Shown piece by piece: positions 1 through 11,485 of a DNA stretch of 64,000 nucleotides. The position numbers and the translations under genes are program-made. Each line of letters opens with the position of its first letter. Positions within the stretch are counted from its first letter, which is position 1. A model generated the notes under the pieces. It did no database searches, was not told the origin of the DNA, and worked only from the letters and a program-made list of their open reading frames with translations. The stretch comes from Toxorhynchites rutilus septentrionalis (lineage: Eukaryota > Arthropoda > Insecta > Diptera > Culicidae), in NCBI RefSeq assembly GCF_029784135.1, contig NC_073744.1, positions 17,207,441 to 17,271,440 of the forward strand, read 5' to 3'.

Positions 1-370
1 AACAAACAAAACGTTGTGTATATACGTTATGTGAACATAAACCATAGTTTAGCGAGTCTAAACTGATCATTATTATTACTTTCTGAGTATCGGTACTCAG
101 TTGTGATTTTTCGGTGGCTTAGATTTTGTTTACGCCCGAAAATCACTCGCTCAATCAGAGCATTTACGCCTGGCAAGCACGATTCAAATTCTACAATTTT
201 CTTCAAATTACCGAATGGAATGCTCGAAAATTCCAATTCATTTTTCTTCGATTTTATTGTTAACGTATGCATTCAAAAAAAAATGAACTAATTTCGGATG
301 GCGATGAAAGATAATTTATAGGAACAAACTTTCTTTAAATCTTACGTTTATTAAGTCTACAACAAAAATT
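1..370. other. Non-coding flank, nothing recognised
   Basis: AT-rich sequence with only short open frames on both strands and no recognisable protein, RNA or repeat termini. It may be the outer part of the transposon remnant that begins near 385. Confidence 0.4.
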
Positions 371-384
371 ATTCAAGGCTGTTG

Positions 385-1110
385 ATCCGCTGCAGCAGCA
401 CTGTCAAGCAACTTGATGATTTTTCCATACTGCAAGCCACAGCGAAAGAATTGGACATCCTGAGGCACTTTGTGTCCGCCAGATATAGCCGATCTGATAT
501 TTACAATATCATCTCTTTGCCGCTCCTTAAGCCGGGAGATCGAAGCAACCGGCCAAACGGTGGAGAAGAATCTGGTCAAAATGAACATTTTTATGCGGAA
601 GCGTCAGACGAGACCGGCCGTATCTGAGCAGCAGGCAATCACCCAGAAGGAGTAGCTTGAGGTGCTGGTGAAAAACTTCTTTTCGTACTCATAATGAAAG
701 ACGAGACGTACTTGGTGCTACAATTCAACGAATGACAAGGGACCGGATACTTTACGTTCCCAGGTAAGCGATGACTTCGAATATATCATTCACATCAAGT
801 TCTCAAAGAAGGTCCTTCTCTGACAGACGTGAAGGAAATGCCCAAGGCGCTCTTCTTTCGAGTCATATAGTAAACTGGGGGATACGAATATAGTACGAAG
901 TGCTTGCCGGAGTTGTGAAGGTGATGGGGTCTTTATGCCGAACCTGGGATCAGCCCATTATGCCAAAAGATCACTGTAGGATGGATCGGCTGGAGATAAA
1001 CATTGTCGCGAAGACCACCAACCTTCCCAACATTCCCCAGCTGCGCCCGATAGAAAACTTTTGGGCGAATGGCCAAAATAGAGAGACAGACGACCACCAA
1101 AGGCCATCAT
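385..1110 (+). pseudogene. Decayed DD37E Tc1/mariner transposase, copy 1
   Basis: A degraded transposase of the mosquito DD37E (ITmD37E-like) branch of Tc1/mariner. The N-terminal part (about 385-600) reads like the helix-turn-helix region of the second copy at 15.55 kb (motif SRSDIYNII, compare ARSGIYNIL). An internal piece near 695-760 still reads DETYLVLQFNE, and the C-terminal part near 1005-1070 reads VPQLRPIENFWA-like (here IPQLRPIENFWA), which carries the family's terminal catalytic Glu. Several stops and frame changes lie between these islands, and the segment between the N-terminal domain and the first catalytic Asp is shortened. Non-functional. The subfamily is inferred from similarity to the two other copies in this window. 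Confidence 0.65.
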
Positions 1111-1530
1111 CGGCCATGTTTCAGGTTCCGGCCAACTTCCGTAAGACCGCCCAGCGCTTCATTTACGATACTTCATCAAACAACTCTGCCTCTTCCTGTC
1201 GAGTATACACTAGTTTTTCCGGCTTATTTAAAACGTTAAGCCCTGACCGCGCTAGGGGACCAAAGATGAACTTTTCGTTTGACTCACGTTGGTCCCTGCG
1301 GCAAAAGGGGACTTTTATAAAAATCATCTTCCAATTTTGTTGCTGTCGCTTCCAGTTGACACTCTCTGAGCAAAAAGCCCAATGTCGGTGCGATGAAACC
1401 AGCTCAACGTATTAATCTTTGGATGCATTAGAAGCGCTCTTGAACAGTCTGTAAAATAAAAGTTTTTTTGAGGTTCATCCATTTAAGAAAATCAACATGA
1501 TCAAATTGTGATACTGAAATATATTGATAT

Positions 1531-1640
1531 CGCGGGACATTTTCGTTTCTTTTGCCAAATGCGGGACGTTTCGCGGGACGGAATCTTACGCGGGACATTT
1601 TGTTGAAATGCGGGACTGTCCCGCGTAACGCGGGACGTCT
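1531..1640. repeat. Cluster of GCGGGAC heptamers
   Basis: Within about 110 bp the heptamer GCGGGAC occurs six times on the plus strand and once inverted. One pair forms the palindrome GCGGGACTGTCCCGC near 1612-1626. The spacing is irregular (about 10-30 bp), so this is not a simple tandem repeat. Clustered, oppositely oriented short sites suggest sub-terminal transposase-binding repeats of a DNA transposon; the owner is not identified. Confidence 0.55.
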
Positions 1641-1671
1641 GGTCAGTTTAATCTACGGTGTATTGTGAATG

Positions 1672-1760
1672 AACCATGTCACACAGAGCGGAGCGGCTTT
1701 CAAATGGAGAAAATAACCTTCGCGATATCCGCGGCGGCGAATCCGCTTAATGTGACATCA
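1672..1760. repeat. Short inverted-repeat element upstream of XPO7
   Basis: The sequence runs from ATGTCACA to TGTGACAT, with complementary GC-rich stretches (GAGCGGAGCGGC and CGGCGGCGAATCCGC) between the ends. It looks like a tiny MITE or hairpin remnant. The boundaries are approximate. Confidence 0.35.
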
Positions 1761-1880
1761 GCCTAAGTTGGTTGGAGAGCGGTATATGAAAACAGCACGG
1801 AAGAAAGCAGAAGGGGAATTATTTGCTTGAAGCGTGAAAGAGACAGACTGATCACGAGCGAGCTTTTGCACAAGCGTATT

Positions 1881-1904
1881 GTGTTTTGTTTACAAACAAA
1901 ACAC
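1881..1904. promoter_or_regulatory. Palindrome containing a forkhead-type site, upstream of XPO7
   Basis: Two perfectly complementary 11-bp arms (GTGTTTTGTTT and AAACAAAACAC) are separated by AC. The centre contains TGTTTAC, the forkhead (FOX) core. A CAAGATGGC sequence (YY1/Pho-like, common in housekeeping promoters) follows at about 1915. The pair lies about 700 bp upstream of the XPO7 start codon. A regulatory role is inferred from position and motif only. Confidence 0.3.
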
Positions 1905-2049
1905 AGTAGACTTCCAAGATGGCTGAAGAGTGGTTTTAGCAAGTTGGCCCACCTTAGGATATACTTCTAGGCGCCTTGGCTGTGCCAGCAAGCAGACCCA
2001 CCAGTAGCCTAGATATCAGGGGGTAGGCGTAAAAGAACGAACGAACGAT

Positions 2050-2600
2050 TTTTTGACAGCCCCATTTCTGCGAGCACACAGCGTTCAGTGTGTGAGAGAG
2101 AGCCGGAGCGAAGCAGAGCGAAGAAAACAGAACCATCAGCGGACAAAACGAAAAAAGCAGTTTGCGTGAATGGTGTGCGGTGATTGACGAAATTCGCCGT
2201 CGAAAGTTGGGCAAACATTTGCAACAGAAGCACGGAAACTGGACACTCTTGTGGGGGTACGATCGATGATCGCCGACCGCCGACCGCAGGGAATCGATTA
2301 GGGTGCGAATTTGACTGCGGGAAATCCCCGTTCGAAGCGGAGCGACCACGGTTTCGACGCGTTTTGTGTGTGTGCTGCTTTAAGTTGTACGGTGTCGTGT
2401 TTTTGTAATGCTCTGAAAACACCGGCGCTCGCCTCCGTGGAACGAATCCGGGAAGTGCTGTGCCTGAAACTTGAGTCAAATCCCTAGGGCGCTTACGCAT
2501 CCTTTGTTATTGTTATTCCCACTTTTTCAATTGGTGTCCCATTTTCGCCTGCTTGTGAGAGGAAAGTTGGGCCAGTGTTTGCGCGTAGGGCAGGGGAAAA
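2050..2600 (+). other. Probable XPO7 5' leader
   Basis: GC-richer, unique-looking sequence runs directly into the XPO7 start codon without a repeat, consistent with a 5'UTR. The transcription start cannot be placed from sequence alone. The open frames on the opposite strand here have no recognisable domain and are treated as shadows. Confidence 0.45.
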
Positions 2601-5600
2601 ATGGTAAGCGCAGCAATCCATGACGATCTGTCGTAATGAGTTTCAATGTGCTTTTTTTCAGGATGTTCAGCAATTGGAACTTTTGTGCAAGCAGTTCTAC
2701 GAATCGCAGGATGCACAGGCCCGGTCGGAAGCCGAGAAGGCATTGTATCTGTTTCAGGAGGATCCGGACGCTCTTCCCAAGTGTCAGCAGTTGTTGGACC
2801 GAAGTAATTCCAGCTACTCACAGCTACTGGCCGCTACCACGCTGACCAAGTTGGTGTCGAAGAACATCCAAGCGCTAAGCTTGCAGCAACGAGTTGACAT
2901 TCGTAACTACATTCTGAACTATTTGGCGACTCATCCCAATCTGCAGTCGTTCGTCATCCAAGCGCTGATTGCGTTGCTGGTCAAGATTACGAAACTTTGT
3001 TGGGTCGATCTGTACGAAGATGAGTACGTTTTCAGGAATATTGTGCAAGATGTGAAGGAATTCTTGGGAGGCTCTGTCGAGCACTGCATGATTGGGGTGC
3101 AGATCTTGTCACAGCTCACGGTGGAGATGAATCAGCTGGCGGAGACGGCGTGCAATCTGACTTTCACCAAGCATCGCAAAATTGCCTGCATGTATCGAGA
3201 CTTCCAGCTGTACGATATATTCATACTGTCGTGTACCTTGCTTAGTCAGGCGAAGGACAACTGCTGTAAGAATCCAAACTACATGGACGAGGCACAGCAT
3301 GGACTGTTTACGCATTTGCTCAATCTCGCGAGGAATTGTTTGAGTTTTGATTTCGTGGGTACTTCAGCCGATGAGTCGGCTGATGACATGTCCACCGTAC
3401 ATATTCCAACCAACTGGCGACCGGCTTTTCTCGAGTCGGACTCGGTGAAACTATTCTTCGACCTGTACCACGTGCTTCCGGCGCGATTGTCTAGTTTGGC
3501 GCTGTCCTGTCTCGTTCAAATAACCTCTATCAGACGATCCATCTTCAATAACACCGAGCGGATTAAATTCCTCGCCAAGTTGGTGAAAGGCGCTACCGAT
3601 ATACTGAAATCTTCTCACGGACTCAGTGATGCGGAGAATTATCACGAATTTTGTCGGCTACTCGCCCGACTGAAGTCAAACTTCCAGCTGGGAGAGCTCG
3701 TCACTGTGGAAAACTATCCCGAAGCGATCCAGCTGATCGCAAAGTTCACCGTTCAATCGCTCCAGATGTGGCAGTTCGCTCCCAACAGCATCCACTATTT
3801 GCTCTCGCTTTGGCAACGCTTGATAGCTTCCCTGCCTTACGTGAAGTCCTCTGAGCCTCATTTTCTTGACACATACACACCGGAAGTGACAAAAGCGTAC
3901 GTTACATCGAAGCTTGAATCCGTTCCGGTTATTCTACGTGAAGGCCTAGAGGATCCCCTGGAGGACACCGGTATGGTGCAGCAACAGTTGGAGCAGTTCT
4001 CCACGATCGGACGCTGCGAGTACGAAAAAACCTGCGCTCTTCTGATCCAGCTGTTCGATCAAACCGCCGGTCGCTATCAGGAGATTCTCTCCTCGCCGAC
4101 CACCGTCAATCATTTGGACGTGCAGACGTGCGAGGGGCAACTGACGTGGCTGGTGTACATTATCGGGGCGGCGATCAGTGGACGGATCTCCTATTCCCAC
4201 GACGATCACGATTTGCTGGACGGTGATATGATCATTAGGGTGCTGCAGCTGATGACTCTGACGGACTCCCGGCTGCCCCAGTGTGGCTGTGAGAAGCTCG
4301 AGTTTGCCATCATGTGCTTTCTGGAGCACGTCCGCAAGGTGTACATTAACGAGCATCTGCAGAAGCTGAAGATGTTCAAGCGTCTAAGCGAGGTTTTGGG
4401 GGTGAATGACGAGACGACGCTGCTGACGGTTATTAGCAGGAAGATGTAAGTCGACATTCATTTGTGTTTGGAGGATAAATTCATTGACTCCGTGTTTTTT
4501 TTCTAGAATCACAAATCTAAAATACTTTGGCCATTCGGAGCAGATCATCCGTAAGACGCTAGCGCTGCTCAACGACCTGACGCTCACCTTCAGTTTGATT
4601 CGACGGTTGATCAAGCTGGACGAGATTCAGTTTATGCTGAACAATCACACAGTAATCTGTTGTCATTCCATTTTTTCTATTATTGCATCATTTCCTTTTT
4701 TTTCCCCACAGCGCGAACACTTCTCCTTCCTCGGTACCGGCGCGGTCAGTTCGTTCCGCTGTCGCAGCATGTTCTACACCTGCCTCGGTCGGTTGCTGAT
4801 GGTGGATCTCTCGGAGGATGTCGAACGCTTTAACACCTTCATGATGCCCCTGACGAACACCATCGAGAACATGGTCGTGATGAGCTTCCCCAGCGAGGAA
4901 GCCCGCAAGGAACTGATCGGACTGTCGCGGGACCTACGTGGACTGACACTCGCTTTCAACTCGAAGTATCCCTACATGATGCTGTTCGACTGGATGTAAG
5001 ATATACTAAAACCAAAATATAAAACGTAAGGCATTCTAATTGGTAACCGTCTCGCACAGTTATCCAGATTACTCGCCGATTTTCATCCGTGCCGTGGAGC
5101 TGTGGGCCCACGATCCGGCTGTGACTACCCCAGTGCTGAAACTTTTCGCCGAACTGGTATACAATCGATCCCAGCGGTTACAATTTGAGGTTTCTAGTCC
5201 GAACGGAATTCTGCTTTTCCGAGAAACCTCCAAACTGATTTGCTGCTACGGTACATCTGTTAAAACATTTTCAAGTTTCTATTTACACTAACAAACTAAA
5301 TTACCTCAGGCGAACGAATCCTCTCGCTGGAAGTACCCAAAGAGCAGATCTACCCGATGAAGCTGAAAGGCTACGCGGTGTGCTTCCAGATGCTGAAGGC
5401 AATCCTCAGCGGAAACTACGTCAACTTTGGCGTGTTCAAGCTGTACGGAGACGACGCACTGGACAACGTGCTGAACATGACGGCAAAGCTGATCCTGTCG
5501 ATCTCCCACGACGACATTCTGGTGATTGGTTTTCTGCATTCTGCATTCAAACATAAGAGCACTTTACCAACAAAAATGAATGTGCGATCTCTGTTTCTGC

Positions 5601-8600
5601 TTGATTTTCTCCCCCTCTACTCTTATGTAGGTCTATCCGAAGCTGTCCCAGGCGTACTATATACTGATCGAGTGTCTCGCTCAGGATCACATCACATACC
5701 TGTCCACGCTGGAACCGCCCGTTTTTCTCTACATCCTGGAGAGCATATCCAAGGGTCTAAACGCGTTAGGTAACAAGTGAGGATACTTCTGTTTTCACTC
5801 ACATCACTTGCTTTTTTTTTAATTCACAGATGTTTTGGTTGGATCCGGATGTTGTTCTACACTCGATTATATCGTTACGTACATTTTCAAACAACTTCAG
5901 TTGAAAGGTAAAATTACAATTTCGAAGATCAGTATAGCAAACAATTAAATTGGCATAAAAAGAGTCGACGAAAAAAAAACTTATCACACAGGTTCCACCG
6001 AGATTTGAACTCGGATCGTTGGATTCAGAGTCCAAAGTGCTAACCATTACACCATGGAACCAGTTGACACTAGTGTGGCTCAAATTTTTATTTGAGCAAA
6101 AAAGTGTGCATAGAAAACTCTTCAATTCTCATTTTCTCCGTTCCCTATAAATAACAAAAGAATGAACACGAATGAATTTTCCGTTCCGTTTCGTTCCTCT
6201 CTTCTTTCGAATCTGTTTTTTTTCTTCTCTTGCGCAGAAAAGCACATGCTGCTAGTATCGACATTCCCGAACAAGAAGCTGAGGCAGAGTGTGCTGCCGG
6301 AGAATAACGTGTTCCTCAAGGTGATGGAACTGCATCCGGAGATTCTGCAGAATTTACTCTCGACCCTGCTTAACATCGTGATGTACGACGACTGCAAGAA
6401 CCAATGGTCGATGTCGCGGCCGCTGCTGGTGCTGATACTGCTCTATGAGGACTATTTTAGGTGAGTGTTTTTACTAGAATTTTGCAACCATAATTTTTTT
6501 TTTCAATTTAGATTAGATATCTGGAAACTATCGCTCTTTTCTATAAATTGTTCTCAAAATTCGTTGTCTTCCCATTGTCTAGTTATGTTTTTCGTCATTT
6601 GATTGTTATTACCTTTACTTACCAACGGTATGAAACACTGAATTGTGATTTCTTAATCATACACAAGTACACAGTATTTTTAAGAATAATTGAAAATCAT
6701 GCCGAATAAAAATGGGTGGGTTATATCTATGATATAACCGTAAGTTTGATGTGAGACTACATCTGGTTTAGTAATCATTTGTTTGTATTGATTACATTAT
6801 TGATTTAATGGGCCCTATTCCAGAAAACGAGACGAGCAATTCATCTCGTCTCGTCTCGGCTTCAGTCACTGTCGAGACGAGCAAAATATCCTATTCCAGT
6901 ACACGAGTTTCATTGAGATGTTTTATTTGGTAGACTGGAGAGACTTCTGTCACTTTTGCTCGGTATGATCAGCGATGTCAGATGTGAGAACATGTTTTTA
7001 TTTTGAGAAAAACAACAAACATTTTTAAAATTGATCAATCGATACTCTTTTCTCAGTGCCAAAATACTAAAATCATTATAACAACGAATAAGATTCATAT
7101 ATCTTCTGGCTTCATTGATATTTCTTCTACTATGGTTTATGGCATATGGTTTCATCACTCAGACGTTTTGTTATTATGGATTTATTGAAGCCAATGTTTG
7201 TTCACCTAATCAACGATTTATCAAGAAAAGTTTCAAATCTCTATGCATGTATTTCCATTAACAGTTATACAATAAAGCAGTCTAGTTTTTTTTTCACATT
7301 CATAGCAATAAACTTTGAGACATTTAGGTACGACAAATGAAACGAATTATTGTAAAATGTGAATCAATAGAAAAAACATTGGCTTATCAAAAATGTACAT
7401 TTGAATTATTTGAACTATTCATTTTCGTTCAATATGATGTGGAGAGACTTATCGTGCCGTGTTAATATATTCAAAATAGTCATCTGGCATCCCTGTTCAA
7501 TGTTCACATTTGATAGTGTTGTTTGGAAGAGGCCCATTTAAAAATCTGTAATTTTGCAATTACTGAATTGTATTTGGTGGTTGCAGTTGAAAACATACAT
7601 TGCTTATTGCTTATACTAGTTTAGCCGTGAAACAATTTTTGAAGAAAAACGCGGAACAGAAGAATAACAATGCTTTAAATCAACAAGGTGAACAAACACA
7701 TTAAACAAACTAGACGACTCCTTTGATTCATCAGCGAGCACGGCCAAACGGTCGTTGAGCCAGGCGAGCTACTCTGTTTTGAGCAGTGCTCGGAAATATC
7801 TGTATCACATCAATCTTTTCAGCTGAATTTCCGGCCACATTCGATCATTATACCATTGCATTCGGGATACCGAAAATGAACCAACGCCAAACCTCACAAT
7901 CACAGCAAGCCACTCACAGTTGATTCATCCAGTTTTTTTTTCATTCTGTTTTTCGTTCTGTTCTGCGTTCACGGAATGTGAGCAAAACAAAATATCCCTA
8001 GTTTTGTCATTCATTGACATAAACATACCAGTTCATTCACTATCAGCATCGTTCTCGGACACTGACGAAACGGAGAAATTCGTTGAAGAAGATAAGAAAG
8101 TACTGAATGCTCATAATAGTGACAATAAATTAAATTGTTCAAGAATGCAAGGTTTCCGTCTCAGTTAAATTGCTTTCATTTTACATAGTGAATATGCAGT
8201 TCCAAATCCATTTGTCAGAAATGCTTCAAAAGAATAATTCCGATGTAAAAAATACCGTCTTGACTCAAATTTCAAACATTTTTTTTTTATTCTGAACACA
8301 CGAACATAAAATGGTAGTGTCCAAGACACGACCGCAATGGGAATATTTCGAGCTTCCTTTTGCAAACGGATCAAACTATGCTATAGGATTAGCGGACGGA
8401 ATTGCCAATATCCAGCTTTGGCTGACACAGTTTGCATTCGCTGCTTGGACCGATTCTGCAGAATGCCCCCTCGCCGTCCAAGCCTAAGCAATTCTTAACT
8501 GTGAGTGTGCATGCAGATCTTGCTCTTTTGTTGGCATTTCCGCTTGCGCCACCGATTTGCGTTGCCCTTTCGGAGTAACTTCAAAAACAGCTGAATAAGC

Positions 8601-11407
8601 AAGGCACTGACTCAATGAGAAAATCACACACATATCGGAATATTGAAAATGAACAGTCACAACATTCCTGACAATTCAATGGCAATGAATATATGTGAAT
8701 GAATTCTCATGACTCGAGCTTTAAGGAAAGCTCAGAGAGCACAGAATGAATATGAATGAACACAGTTGTAAATTTGTTTGCCGTCGAAAGAATGACAGTA
8801 GCATCGACAAGCAAAATAAACGCGTTACACTGATAAAAATATATTTTCAATGTTGCTTAACAAGCTCAATATTTCCAAGCTCTGGTTTTGAGTCGAGCTC
8901 GGGTTCTGGAATACGAAAACAAACGAGACGAGCGCTCGTCTCGTCTTCTGGAATAGGGCTCAATGACACAATTCTCGAACTCAACACATTTGATGTTCAA
9001 GTAAAGAATTTGAAGAAATGCCATGTAGAGATCGTAATGTTCAAAACTAACGCTGGTATTGGTATTGGGTTTCATTTCGATCGGCCAAGGATACGTGAGG
9101 TAATGGGCGTGAAGTAACGGCTAGAATTAGATATGGATTTGCTCAGCTATTCAAACTCGGAAATGAGCGAAAAAAATTTACCTAGTCAAAGGTAACCGAT
9201 GACGGAACGAAGCGGCGAATAGTTTATCCGGTTACTTTGAGCTATCGGCGACAAATGCATTTCCATTTCGAGTGAGCGGTTTACGCACGACTGTTTCGCA
9301 GCGGTACATATAAATTGTGCCTCACCGCTTCATTAGTTGCTACACCATATACTGGATTCTTTCTTACACGATTTTCTCGAAATTACGCGATTTTTTTATG
9401 CTATTCGCTTGAAATTACGCTATTTTCGACCAGGCCTGGAAATTTTCTGCGTGCCCACGCAGAAACGTGAGCACATGCACAAACAAAGGCGTACACACGC
9501 ACAAATACGCACGAGGCGCGCGTTACGCTGGAGGGTGCTTCCTAATCGGTTCACGTCTCGACAGGTGAGAAAATCTGCGAAGGTGGTTGTGATGGATTGC
9601 GCCTCAAGTTGAAGGGCAACTCCTCATCGGTACTCGTCTCGATCTGTAAACGAATGCTGGAGAGATGGTAAGTAAACGGTGTTTTGAACAACAAAATGCG
9701 TGCTGGCAACGCCTGATTGTGGACCGGAAGGATGATCACTGTGAAGGTCGTTTCGACGGAGCGAGAGTCTAGGAGGATGTCATCAAACCGATGCGTACCC
9801 CACGAGAGTAGCTGTGACGGAGCGTGCGTCATGATGGAGGTAACTACCTTATCGGAGCTCCGCTGGGAAGAGAAATCTCCCGAGGGTGGCTGTGACGGGT
9901 CTCGACGGGCAAATGGATTCCTGCGCAACGAACAAAAGCGCAGTGGAGAACAACGAGTTGTGAACATGAATATGGAGAAAAAGGGTAGGAACAAGCGTTG
10001 GAATCAGCGTTGGAGACTCGTGAAGTGCATGGCACAGCTGCCCTCTGAAGTAGTCGCCTAGATGTGGTCTCGGGGGGAGAGAGGCAACGAATAGAGGGCT
10101 TGGTTCTAGTGGGTGAGAGCCACACTCATCGTCTGAGTTAACCCTTCCCAGATAAGGCTGGTAGAGCGTTCCTCACCTCTTAAAAAAACGCATACAAAAC
10201 GCGTCCCGGCGTCGGGACCCAGAAATTATGAATAGTAGCAATCACATCCCAACAACCAATGGAGAGGATTATGTATTCGCGAGAAGCGAACGAATGCAGA
10301 GGTCACCTGTCATTCGAGTGGTCACTACGAGCACAAGCAACACAGAACAACAAGAAGTGTTTGCTGCTCAAGTACTCCAGAAAGATCTTGGCTCTGTACA
10401 AAGCCAATTGTTTACGCTGACTTCAAGCGCATCCCAAGAAGGTCTGCAACTTGGTAGGTTCAGCATCACGTACGTTAGAAAGAAGGTTAATGAACTTTAC
10501 GAGTTCTTGAAGGACAGAAACAATGATCATTCATCAAATTCGTCGTCATGTTTTCTGAACGCGAGCAGAAGGAACTGCAGATGAGAGTAGAGGGTGCTGA
10601 AAAGGCTCTGCCCGAGGCCAAGGAGAAAACCTGTCGACATACTGGAGACCAGTCTTCCGTGTTTCACATTGAACACTGGGTACGAGACGAACAGTGTTCT
10701 CCCTACTCTCGCAGTTTTATGTTTGCAGACCAACATTATTTTTTGTACCCGTTGTTTAAGAATGTGTCATGTTTGTTTCCCATGATGTTCAAACATGATG
10801 TTCAGTTTCTCTCGCATTTTCATCCCAAGCAACAGCAGTGTGTAGAGTAAAAGAAGCGAATTAGACAGCACACCACCACCACTCAACACACGGTGTGTTG
10901 GTGCGTTGATATGAAAAGGGAAGGGAAACATTTATCATGACAATGGGTGCTTCATCTAAAATTTTGGGCAAATAAAATACACCTCTTTAACTGTTCTAAA
11001 CAACATAAGTGTCAATTGATATCAGAGTTCTTCACAATTGATATCATTATTCAGTCCACGCATCAATTTATAAATTGAATTTATGTAACATCGGCTATTA
11101 TCAGCTTTTTGAACAAGTACTAAAATTGAATAAAGCGTGGCGGAGATGTTTAGTTACTCACATCAAAATACCACGAATTGGTGTGAACTTTCCTGAAACT
11201 GCATCTAAAACATATTTTTGGGTATTTAACTATTTAGCCAGTATTTGTATGTCGTCGCTCCGCTGCGCACTCGGTTCCGTAGACTTCAATTGGCAACATA
11301 CACTATATACATATTTCTATTCCCTTGTAATAAATTTAAAAAAACAACTTGTTGAACGACTCTCGTTTTACTTTTTTACTATATCAACAAACTTGAAGGA
11401 GGTTTCA

Positions 11408-11485
<78 letters not shown>

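Noticed and set aside
2009..2500. Long frames antisense to the XPO7 leader
   Set aside because: No recognisable domain; GC-rich 5'UTR sequence gives such frames by chance.
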